Assembly: GCA_047623825.1 (NCBI GenBank)
Contig: JBLHOS010000071.1
Coordinates: 1-15,111 of the forward strand
Length of the DNA: 15,111 nt
Reading direction: 5' to 3'
From: JBLHOS01 sp047623825
GTDB lineage: Bacteria; Pseudomonadota; Alphaproteobacteria; Rhodobacterales; Rhodobacteraceae
Made by a program: the position numbers and the translations under genes. How positions within the stretch are numbered: the stretch's first letter is position 1; each line of letters starts with the position of its first letter. The notes beneath the pieces are model-generated. The model saw only the letters and a list, made by a program, of their open reading frames with translations, did not search any database and was not told where the DNA came from. This document shows, piece by piece, positions 8,030 through 13,807 of this stretch.

Positions 8030-8479
8030 TTAAGATTGCCGCCAAGGCAACCCGCGAGCTTTCCAACCGGTCAGCGCCCCTCGTTGTTTTAGTATGTCCA
8101 AATCTCCTTCAAACCCTTCGACGACATTGATGCAGTGCGCATCAAGCCCCATCGTCTCCAAGTGTTCAGCGACGGCCTGAGCCGCATTCTGGGACCTAAT
8201 GCCGGAGCGGCAGAGGAACAAAATCGCAGGCGGACAGGTACCGCCTAGCTCGTTCATAACCGTTTCGACAAATAGAGTATTCTGAGACATGTTAGGCCAA
8301 CTTTGCCATTCCGCGAAGATCGCGTCGCGGCCAAGTTGTGAGAGGTCAGGAATTCCGACAAAGCCCCATTCGGCCTTGGTCCTGACGTCTATAAGCAAGG
8401 CACCCTGATTTTCAGTTAAATAGCTCCACGCATCGGCTGGCAAAAGCTCACCTATGTGCGGGCCGGTGCCCGTGCTCAT
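8030..8479 (-). CDS. Rhodanese-like domain protein
   Basis: A single-domain rhodanese-like protein of 149 residues. The N-terminal motif LLIDVRTKAEWGFVGIP (about 28-44) and the active-site loop CRSGIRS at 90-96 are clear, with Cys90 as the likely persulfide-bearing residue; the C-terminal GWKARGLPW is also typical of the group. Such proteins carry sulfane sulfur or act in sulfur transfer or redox signalling in the cytoplasm; the substrate is unknown here. I chose the ATG at 8477-8479, about 6 bases after a G-rich stretch (GGGGGGAC) that can serve as a binding site; an upstream in-frame ATG would add 12 residues with poor family likeness. It is the first gene of the unit that continues into dnaA, 15 bases later. 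Confidence 0.9.
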   Translation of the reverse strand: MSTGTGPHIGELLPADAWSYLTENQGALLIDVRTKAEWGFVGIPDLSQLGRDAIFAEWQSWPNMSQNTLFVETVMNELGGTCPPAILFLCRSGIRSQNAAQAVAEHLETMGLDAHCINVVEGFEGDLDILKQRGALTGWKARGLPWRQS

Positions 8480-8506
8480 CCGTGATGTCCCCCCGGACAG
8501 AAAAGT

Positions 8507-8590
8507 GAATCGCACCTTGAACTTAGAGCGAGTCAGAACGCCCCCGCAAGATTTCTTCGCGCTTGACTCTGACCTTCATGAAAACGAATC
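8507..8590. promoter_or_regulatory. Cluster of four GANTC methylation sites
   Basis: GANTC occurs at 8507-8511 (GAATC), 8530-8534 (GAGTC), 8565-8569 (GACTC) and 8586-8590 (GAATC), all upstream of the rhodanese-dnaA unit. GANTC is the site of the cell-cycle methyltransferase CcrM in many alphaproteobacteria, and in Caulobacter the methylation state of such sites affects dnaA transcription. At random one site is expected per roughly 256 bases, so four in 84 bases is dense. A 6-base inverted repeat, GTCAGA (8532-8537) and TCTGAC (8568-8573), overlaps two of the sites. Confidence 0.55.
8520..8549 (-). promoter_or_regulatory. Possible promoter of the rhodanese-dnaA unit
   Basis: On the minus strand TTGCGG (8544-8549) and TAAGTT (8520-8525) are 18 bases apart. 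The match is modest. If real, the start is near 8513, about 33 bases before the rhodanese ATG, with a GANTC site inside the spacer (8530-8534) and another just past the start (8507-8511). This is the best promoter-like pair I see in the 8480-8637 gap. Confidence 0.3.
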
Positions 8591-8637
8591 CCGAACGTTA
8601 CGGTCTATCCCGTTGTTTGGGCATAATATTTGCACAT

Positions 8638-8663
8638 AAAAAAGGCGCCCCAAAGGGACGCCC
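8638..8663 (-). terminator. Rho-independent terminator after rpsT
   Basis: On the minus strand GGCGTCCC (8655-8662) pairs with GGGGCGCC (8644-8651), with one G-U pair and a three-base TTT loop, followed by six T residues (8638-8643). It lies 27 bases past the rpsT stop and separates rpsT from the rhodanese-dnaA unit. Confidence 0.88.
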
Positions 8664-8690
8664 AAATTACGTTAAGATTGTCGCGGTCGA

Positions 8691-8957
8691 TTAGACGTGG
8701 AGCGACTTTACGCGTGACGAAAGACGCGACATTTTACGCGCCACAGTGTTCTTATGGAAAACACCCTTGGTCACACCGCGCATCATCTCAGGCTGTGCAG
8801 CCTGAAGAGCGGTTTTTGCGTCTGCCGCATCGCCAGTTGCGATCGCTTCTTCGACTTTGCGAAGGAATGTCCGAATGCGCGAACGGCGCGCTTTGTTTAT
8901 TGCAAAGCGGCTTTCGTTTTGACGCGCACGTTTTTTTGCTTGTGGAGTGTTAGCCAT
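8691..8957 (-). CDS. rpsT: 30S ribosomal protein bS20
   Basis: An 88-residue, lysine/arginine-rich protein matching bS20, a primary binder of 16S rRNA in the small ribosomal subunit. The start MANTPQAKKRARQNE and the late HKNTVARKMSRLSSRV segment are diagnostic, and the length is typical. The ATG at 8955-8957 has GGAG about 10 bases upstream. The gene stands alone, with a good promoter at 9002-9030 and a strong terminator at 8638-8663. Its position just upstream of the dnaA unit is a familiar alphaproteobacterial arrangement. Confidence 0.98.
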   Translation of the reverse strand: MANTPQAKKRARQNESRFAINKARRSRIRTFLRKVEEAIATGDAADAKTALQAAQPEMMRGVTKGVFHKNTVARKMSRLSSRVKSLHV

Positions 8958-9001
8958 AGGGTAGGCTCCGTCATTGCGGGTGTACGAATTCTGAGATGCG
9001 G

Positions 9002-9030
9002 CTTCTATGCGTGGTCTGGGCCCGAGTCAA
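9002..9030 (-). promoter_or_regulatory. Candidate sigma-70 promoter for rpsT
   Basis: On the minus strand TTGACT (9025-9030) and TAGAAG (9002-9007) are 17 bases apart, with a GC-rich spacer as often seen in stable-RNA and ribosomal-protein promoters. The predicted start is near 8995, giving a leader of about 38 bases. A GAGTC (GANTC) site at 9024-9028 overlaps the -35 box, so CcrM methylation could touch this promoter. Confidence 0.6.
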
Positions 9031-9054
9031 CGCCTGACGCCATATTTTTCAACG

Positions 9055-9831
9055 TTATTTGTCGCGGAATTGTGGCTCACGTTTTTCGAGGAACGCCGAC
9101 ATACCCTCTTTTTGGTCTTCTGTAGCAAAAAGAGAGTGAAACAATCGGCGCTCAAATAACAGGCCTTCGCGCAGTGGTAACTCGTAGCTCCGGTTGACCG
9201 CTTCTTTGACTGCCATCGCCGCCAAGGCTGATTTTTCCGCGATTTTCTGGGCCGCCGACATAGCCTCTTCCATCAGCTTTTTGGCAGGGACTACCCGGCT
9301 GACGAGGCCAGAGCGCTCTGCCTCCTCAGCGCCCATGAAGCGGCCTGTCAGGTGCATATCCATGCTTTTGGACTTGCCGACATATTGTGTCAGGCGCTGT
9401 GTCCCGCCAATCCCGGCAATCACGCCAAGATTAATCTCAGGTTGGCCAAATTTTGCGGTGTCAGCTGCAATAATGAAGTCGCACATCATCGCTAACTCGC
9501 AGCCGCCACCCAAGGCATAGCCTGCGACAGCGGCGATGATTGGTTTTCGGACCTTAAGGATCTGATCGACTTCGGCACCAAATAGATCTGATGAAAAGAC
9601 ATCAACAAAGCTCTTGGAAGCCATCTCATTGATATCAGCGCCGGCGGCAAATGCTTTTTCTGATCCAGTCAGGACGATGACCCTGACCTTTTCGTTCTGT
9701 TCTGCTGATTTCAGTGCCTTCGCCAGCTCACCCAACAGTTGGGCGTTCAACGCATTTAGGGCTTCGGGGCGGTTCAGTTTTATCAGCGCAATGTGGTCTT
9801 CGATCTCTACGATCAAGGTCTCATAGGCCAT
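9055..9831 (-). CDS. Enoyl-CoA hydratase (crotonase family)
   Basis: A 258-residue crotonase-fold enzyme that adds water across the double bond of 2-trans-enoyl-CoA in fatty-acid beta-oxidation or related acyl-CoA pathways. The CoA pocket motif GSEKAFAAGADI is at about 56-68 and the oxyanion-hole segment GYALGGGCELAMMCD at about 104-118. The two catalytic glutamates of true hydratases are at the expected 20-residue spacing, Glu112 (GGCELA) and Glu132 (GQPEINLG), which argues for hydratase rather than isomerase activity. I chose the ATG at 9829-9831 (MAYETLIVEIED), the usual family start; upstream in-frame ATGs at 9844-9846 and 9859-9861 would add 5 or 10 unmatched residues. The binding site is poor. 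It lies 66 bases downstream of mutM on the same strand and has no clear promoter of its own. Confidence 0.93.
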   Translation of the reverse strand: MAYETLIVEIEDHIALIKLNRPEALNALNAQLLGELAKALKSAEQNEKVRVIVLTGSEKAFAAGADINEMASKSFVDVFSSDLFGAEVDQILKVRKPIIAAVAGYALGGGCELAMMCDFIIAADTAKFGQPEINLGVIAGIGGTQRLTQYVGKSKSMDMHLTGRFMGAEEAERSGLVSRVVPAKKLMEEAMSAAQKIAEKSALAAMAVKEAVNRSYELPLREGLLFERRLFHSLFATEDQKEGMSAFLEKREPQFRDK

Positions 9832-9897
9832 GCAGGGGCGCCCCATTTTTATTCCAGACAAGTCAGGAGGCTTAGCAGTCTGAGGGCCGACTTCAAG

Positions 9898-10764
9898 TCA
9901 CGTTTGGCATAACGTACAGTAGAAGGAGGACCGCCCGGACTGTACGATTCGGCTGATTTTGCCCTGACATCGGGGCGTTACGCAGGGTTCACCCTCTCGA
10001 TCATAGACCCGAAAATTATGCTGAAAATACCCTAAATCGCCGTCGGTTTGGCGATAATCTCGCAAAGATGAGCCGCCGGCATCGATGGCTTCACCTAAAA
10101 CATCACGAATTTCCGGCACCAAAGAGGCCACGCGTTTGCGTGAAAGTTCGCCGGCTTTGTTGGCCGGATGAATCCCGGTGCGGAACAAAACCTCACAGAC
10201 ATAGATGTTGCCCAAACCCGCAACGATCCGCTGATCCAGAAGCGCCGATTTGATCGGTGTATTCTTCCCGGCAAGGACTGCGATCAGGTGCGGCTCGTCG
10301 AACTTATTACCCAAAGGCTCAGGCCCCAGCTTTGACAGTAGCCAGTGGCTGTCGGCCTTATCAGTCGCCACCAGATCCATCGCGCCAAAGCGGCGGGCAT
10401 CATTGAACGTGACGCGCACGCCGTCCTGCATATCAAAAACTACGTGATCATGTTTGGCCGGGGCTGGATGATCAAGGTGGAATGATCCGACCTGCGCAGA
10501 TGCCAGCGAGGGGGTCGAGATCAGCATCCTACCCGACATTCCCAGATGGATAATCAGCGTCTCACCCCGGTCGAGATCCGCCAGAATATACTTGGACCGC
10601 CGCCGCAGCGCCGTGATGCAGGCCCCCTCCAGCCTTTGGGCCATGTTTTCAGGAAACGGCCAACGCAAATCAGGACGGCGGATCTGCATCTTTTCGATTA
10701 GTTTGCCCTGCATCACCGGGGCTAGCCCGCGACGGACTGTCTCTACCTCTGGAAGTTCTGGCAA
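9898..10764 (-). CDS. mutM: Formamidopyrimidine-DNA glycosylase
   Basis: MutM (Fpg) removes 8-oxoguanine and ring-opened purines and cuts the abasic site by beta,delta-elimination. The 288-residue protein begins MPELPEVETVRRGL, giving the catalytic Pro2 and Glu3, and has the conserved lysine at 58 (RRSKYI). The middle carries the helix-two-turn-helix with GLGNIYVCEVLF. It ends in the zinc finger, whose four cysteines lie in CVTPRC and YCTLC, with the DNA-contacting arginine in QSGRSSFY. It is somewhat longer than the E. coli enzyme, as is common in this group. The ATG at 10762-10764 is fixed by the need for Pro2. It diverges from ubiE, and the 87-base gap holds overlapping promoters. Confidence 0.97.
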   Translation of the reverse strand: MPELPEVETVRRGLAPVMQGKLIEKMQIRRPDLRWPFPENMAQRLEGACITALRRRSKYILADLDRGETLIIHLGMSGRMLISTPSLASAQVGSFHLDHPAPAKHDHVVFDMQDGVRVTFNDARRFGAMDLVATDKADSHWLLSKLGPEPLGNKFDEPHLIAVLAGKNTPIKSALLDQRIVAGLGNIYVCEVLFRTGIHPANKAGELSRKRVASLVPEIRDVLGEAIDAGGSSLRDYRQTDGDLGYFQHNFRVYDREGEPCVTPRCQGKISRIVQSGRSSFYCTLCQT

Positions 10765-10791
10765 AGTGTGCTTTCCTTAAACGTGCCGCGC

Positions 10792-10797
10792 ATTGTA
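10792..10797 (-). promoter_or_regulatory. Possible -10 box for mutM
   Basis: On the minus strand TACAAT matches the -10 consensus at five of six positions and would start transcription near 10785, about 20 bases before the mutM ATG. The matching -35 region (near CTTATA at about 10815-10820) is poor. The box overlaps the -35 hexamer of the opposing ubiE promoter. Confidence 0.35.
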
Positions 10798-10820
10798 TCG
10801 CGCAGGTGGGACCCTATAAG
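10793..10820 (+). promoter_or_regulatory. Candidate sigma-70 promoter for ubiE-ubiB
   Basis: TTGTAT (10793-10798) and TATAAG (10815-10820) are 16 bases apart. The predicted start is near 10827, and the leader of about 25 bases contains the AGGAGG ribosome binding site (10836-10841), 10 bases before the ubiE ATG. Confidence 0.55.
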
Positions 10821-10851
10821 AAGGGGATACAAGCCAGGAGGGCAAGGGCCC

Positions 10852-11604
10852 ATGAGTGACACGACCACCCGCAAGACCCATTTCGGCTTTCAAACGGTCG
10901 AAGAAGACGAAAAAGCGGGCATGGTCCATGGCGTTTTCAGCAAGGTCGCGGCGCGCTATGACGTGATGAACGATGCCATGTCGATGGGGGTCCACCGCGT
11001 CTGGAAGGACGCCATGATGGATTGGCTAGCCCCGCGTCCCAGCCAACGCCTGCTGGATGTGGCAGGCGGAACTGGTGACATTTCTTTTCGGTTCTTGCGC
11101 CGGGCGCCCAACGCAGAGGCGACCGTGCTGGATATGACCGAAAGCATGTTGATTGAGGGGCGCAAACGCGCTGATGCTGAAATCTTTCATGAAAAGCTGG
11201 ATTGGGTTGTGGGCGACGCAATGGCGCTGCCGTTCCCTGACAATACGTTTGATGTCTATACGATCAGCTTTGGTATTCGGAACGTCACCCGCATTCCCGA
11301 GGCGTTGTCTGAGGCGTTCCGCATCCTGCGACCGGGTGGCCGGCTGATGGTCCTAGAGTTTAGCCAGATGCCCAATCCGGGCCTTCAAAAGCTGTATGAT
11401 CTTTATTCGTTCAATGTCATTCCGCGCCTAGGCCAGGCCATCGCTAATGACCGCGATAGCTATCAGTATCTGGTCGAGAGCATTCGAAATTTCCCTGATC
11501 AGGATTTATTCGCTGATATGATCCGGACGGCCGGGTTCGAACAGGTCGCATACCGCAATCTGTCTTTTGGCATTGCGGCCCTGCATTCAGGTTGGAAGCT
11601 CTAA
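10852..11604 (+). CDS. ubiE: Ubiquinone/menaquinone C-methyltransferase UbiE
   Basis: UbiE is the S-adenosylmethionine-dependent C-methyltransferase of ubiquinone (and, where present, menaquinone) synthesis, acting at the inner face of the membrane. The 250-residue protein has the family opening with FSKVAARYDVMND (29-41), SAM-binding motif I LDVAGGTGDI at 68-77, and the later FGIRNV and RILRPGGRLMVLEFS segments. It ends FGIAALHSGWKL, a typical UbiE C-terminus. I chose the ATG at 10852: it has a perfect AGGAGG 10 bases upstream and sits just downstream of the promoter; an earlier in-frame start would begin upstream of that promoter. The stop is followed one base later by the ubiB ATG, so the two form an operon. 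Confidence 0.97.
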   Translation: MSDTTTRKTHFGFQTVEEDEKAGMVHGVFSKVAARYDVMNDAMSMGVHRVWKDAMMDWLAPRPSQRLLDVAGGTGDISFRFLRRAPNAEATVLDMTESMLIEGRKRADAEIFHEKLDWVVGDAMALPFPDNTFDVYTISFGIRNVTRIPEALSEAFRILRPGGRLMVLEFSQMPNPGLQKLYDLYSFNVIPRLGQAIANDRDSYQYLVESIRNFPDQDLFADMIRTAGFEQVAYRNLSFGIAALHSGWKL

Positions 11605-11605
11605 T

Positions 11606-13135
11606 ATGCGCGGTCCACACAATATCTGGCGCCTCATCCGGACAGGCGCCACCTTCGAGCGGACCGGGGCCATGAAGGTGGTTCTGGAGGCGATGAATGC
11701 ACCAAGTGGTGTCCGGGTGGCTGCCCGCATCTTGGGGTGGCCGTTCAAGTGGCTGGGCGTTCGAGGCGATCCCTCATTGCCGCCTGTTACCCGTGCGATT
11801 ATGGCACTGGGCCCCGCATACATAAAATTTGGCCAAATCTTATCGACACGCCCTGATGTTGTGGGTGATGAACTGGCGCTGCAATTGCGGGTTCTGCAAG
11901 ACAAATTGCCGCCATTTTCAACTGAGCAAGCAAAACGCATTATCGCCAGCGAATTGGAAATGCCTCTCGAGGCAATGTTCTCAGAGTTTAGCGAACCGGT
12001 CGCTGCGGCATCGATTGCGCAGGTCCACCGCGCCCGGCTGGTCGGGACCGGACGAGAAGTAGCCGTTAAAGTGCTGCGTCCGAATATTGAGCGGGCGTTT
12101 CGCAAAGACATTGATGCGTTCTATTTGATCGCCTGGACGATTGAAACGATGGCACCTTCGGCGCGGCGCCTGCGCCCCCGTGAGGTGATCAAGCATTTTG
12201 AAGGCATCGTCATGCGCGAATTGGATCTTCGGATCGAATCGGCGGCGGCGGGTGAATTCGCTGCGAACACTGCCAAAGACGAAGGCTTCGAGGTACCTGC
12301 CGTGGAATGGTTCTTGTCCTCACGCAAGGTGATGACTCTGGGCTGGGCCAATGGCGCACAGATGGCTGATATAGAGGCGATTGATGCGTTTGGTGTTGAC
12401 CGCCGGGATCTGGCGTCGCGGGTGTTGCAGATGTTTCTTCGCCACGCGCTACGCGACGGCTATTTTCACGCAGATATGCATCAAGGTAACCTGAAGGTCG
12501 CGGCCAACGGCAATATCATCGCTCTTGATTTTGGTATCATGGGACGGCTCGATGAATATACTCGCCGGGTCTATGCCGAGATCCTGATGGGGTTTATTCG
12601 TAAAGATTATCGTCGCGTCGCTGAGGTCCATTTTGAGGCGGGATATGTGTCTGCGGACCGCGATATCGATGAGTTCGCTCAGGCATTGCGATCCGTTGGA
12701 GAGCCGATTTTCGGGATGGACGCCAACCGCATCTCTATGGCGCGTCTCTTGAGCTACCTCTTCGATGTGACCCAACAATTTGGGATGGAAACGCGAACTG
12801 AGCTGATCCTATTGCAGCGCACTATGGTTGTGGTTGAAGGCGTCGCCAGATCCCTGGATCCAACGATCAATATATGGAGTGTCGCCCGCCCGGTCGTGGA
12901 AAGCTACATCAAGGAAAACATCGGTCCCAAGGCGATTATTGCGGATCTTTTGCGAACTGCGCGAGTGTTGTCTCGGTTTGGGCCGCGACTACCGCAGTTG
13001 GCGGAAAAGATCCTGTTGGCGCAGACCAACCCCGTCAACGAACCACCCAGATGGCGAAAGCGCGATGGGCTGGCTTGGGCCCTCATGGGTGGTGTTATCG
13101 GTGCCGCGATCGTAATTGCGTTCACGGGCTACTAA
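11606..13135 (+). CDS. ubiB: Ubiquinone synthesis kinase-like protein UbiB
   Basis: UbiB is an atypical kinase/ATPase of the ADCK/ABC1 family needed for ubiquinone synthesis, attached to the membrane. The 509-residue protein shows the family-defining KxGQ motif as KFGQ at 74-77, the alanine-rich nucleotide loop PVAAASIAQVH at 131-141, the lysine in VAVKVLRP (Lys155), the ELDLRIE segment (about 205-211), HADMHQGN at 288-295 and DFG at 308-310. The C-terminus ends with one hydrophobic span (about 488-508) likely to be a membrane anchor. The ATG at 11606 is one base after the ubiE stop. The last 14 bases overlap the 3' end of flgD on the other strand. In many alphaproteobacteria ubiB is followed by coaBC and dut; here a flagellar locus follows instead. 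Confidence 0.96.
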   Translation: MRGPHNIWRLIRTGATFERTGAMKVVLEAMNAPSGVRVAARILGWPFKWLGVRGDPSLPPVTRAIMALGPAYIKFGQILSTRPDVVGDELALQLRVLQDKLPPFSTEQAKRIIASELEMPLEAMFSEFSEPVAAASIAQVHRARLVGTGREVAVKVLRPNIERAFRKDIDAFYLIAWTIETMAPSARRLRPREVIKHFEGIVMRELDLRIESAAAGEFAANTAKDEGFEVPAVEWFLSSRKVMTLGWANGAQMADIEAIDAFGVDRRDLASRVLQMFLRHALRDGYFHADMHQGNLKVAANGNIIALDFGIMGRLDEYTRRVYAEILMGFIRKDYRRVAEVHFEAGYVSADRDIDEFAQALRSVGEPIFGMDANRISMARLLSYLFDVTQQFGMETRTELILLQRTMVVVEGVARSLDPTINIWSVARPVVESYIKENIGPKAIIADLLRTARVLSRFGPRLPQLAEKILLAQTNPVNEPPRWRKRDGLAWALMGGVIGAAIVIAFTGY

Positions 13136-13793
13136 GCAAGTCTTCCAACTGGCGCACGCCTGTGACGTCGTCCGCCGAGATGATTGATCCGTTTGCCAAG
13201 ACAACCCAAATGTCCCCATCGATCAATCTGGCCTCATTCACAGTGCTATAGCTAAAGACCTCGGTCGTCCCGATTGACGCACCTTCCTGAAAAGCCTCGA
13301 CGCTGAAGCTGTAATTGCCCGATGCAAGGCTGGCCCCATCGTCTGAGACGCCTGTCCACTCAAATGGAGCAGAGCCATTCTCAATCGAAACACGCTGAAC
13401 TTCACCGCCGTCAGTACCGCTCACGACCAATTCAAGTCTGTCTGCGTCTTCCTTGGCATTGGTCGCCAAAACAATTGGTGCGCCGGTAAATTCAACCTCA
13501 CCCGTTGCCCGCGCCTCTAACCCAACCCAAGTCGAAAGATCGTCCATGCTGCTTGCAGACAGGGTTTCAAGAATTGTGTTTAACCGGTCATTGGTTTTGG
13601 TTTGCTGCTCAACCGCTGAAAATTGTGCAAGATCGCTGGAAACCTCAGATGAGGACCGGGGGTCCAGCGGGTCTTGATATTTTAGCTCGGCCGTCATCAG
13701 CCGCAGGAAAATATCGTAATCTGACGTCTCTTCTTGCTGTCGACCTTGAGAGGCGCCCAAGTTTTCAAGCGCTATAGCGTTGGTGACTTCCAT
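13122..13793 (-). CDS. flgD: Flagellar hook assembly protein FlgD
   Basis: FlgD caps the growing hook and lets hook subunits assemble; it is exported by the flagellar secretion apparatus. The 223-residue protein has the conserved N-terminal FlgD segment at about 26-75 (YDIFLRLMTAELKYQDPLDP, then SDLAQFSAVEQQTKTND). A C-terminal region with Ig-like strands follows (LASGNYSFSVEAF, about 160-172). I chose the ATG at 13791-13793 because AGGAGG lies 8 bases upstream and the family N-terminus fits; a longer reading frame starting at 13985 overlaps the end of fliK and adds residues unlike FlgD. It is 13 bases downstream of fliK. Its stop lies inside the last codons of ubiB on the opposite strand, and no terminator is seen. 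Confidence 0.92.
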   Translation of the reverse strand: MEVTNAIALENLGASQGRQQEETSDYDIFLRLMTAELKYQDPLDPRSSSEVSSDLAQFSAVEQQTKTNDRLNTILETLSASSMDDLSTWVGLEARATGEVEFTGAPIVLATNAKEDADRLELVVSGTDGGEVQRVSIENGSAPFEWTGVSDDGASLASGNYSFSVEAFQEGASIGTTEVFSYSTVNEARLIDGDIWVVLANGSIISADDVTGVRQLEDLLSSP

Positions 13794-13801
13794 CGTCGTT
13801 T

Positions 13802-13807
13802 CCTCCT
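13802..13807 (-). promoter_or_regulatory. flgD ribosome binding site overlapping fliK stop
   Basis: A perfect AGGAGG on the minus strand, 8 bases before the flgD ATG. Its first base is the last base of the fliK TAA stop, so ribosomes ending fliK are delivered to the flgD start. This fixes the flgD start. Confidence 0.75.

Noticed and set aside
8519..8539. GAAC...GAAC direct repeat upstream of the dnaA unit as an SOS (LexA) box
   Set aside because: The spacing is 13 bases; the alphaproteobacterial LexA site has a 7-base gap between the repeats.
8623..8628. TATTAT on the minus strand as a -10 box for the dnaA unit
   Set aside because: The place for its -35 box falls in the GC-rich stem of the rpsT terminator and shows no match, and the leader would be about 140 bases.
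8480..8690. CtrA binding site (TTAA-N7-TTAA) near dnaA
   Set aside because: TTAA-like words occur singly, but no pair has the right spacing.
9835..9844. Palindrome GGGGCGCCCC followed by ATTTTTATT on the plus strand, read as a terminator
   Set aside because: A hairpin here could have only about three pairs once a loop is allowed, and no plus-strand gene ends nearby. It lies at the echA start, where it may only weaken ribosome access.
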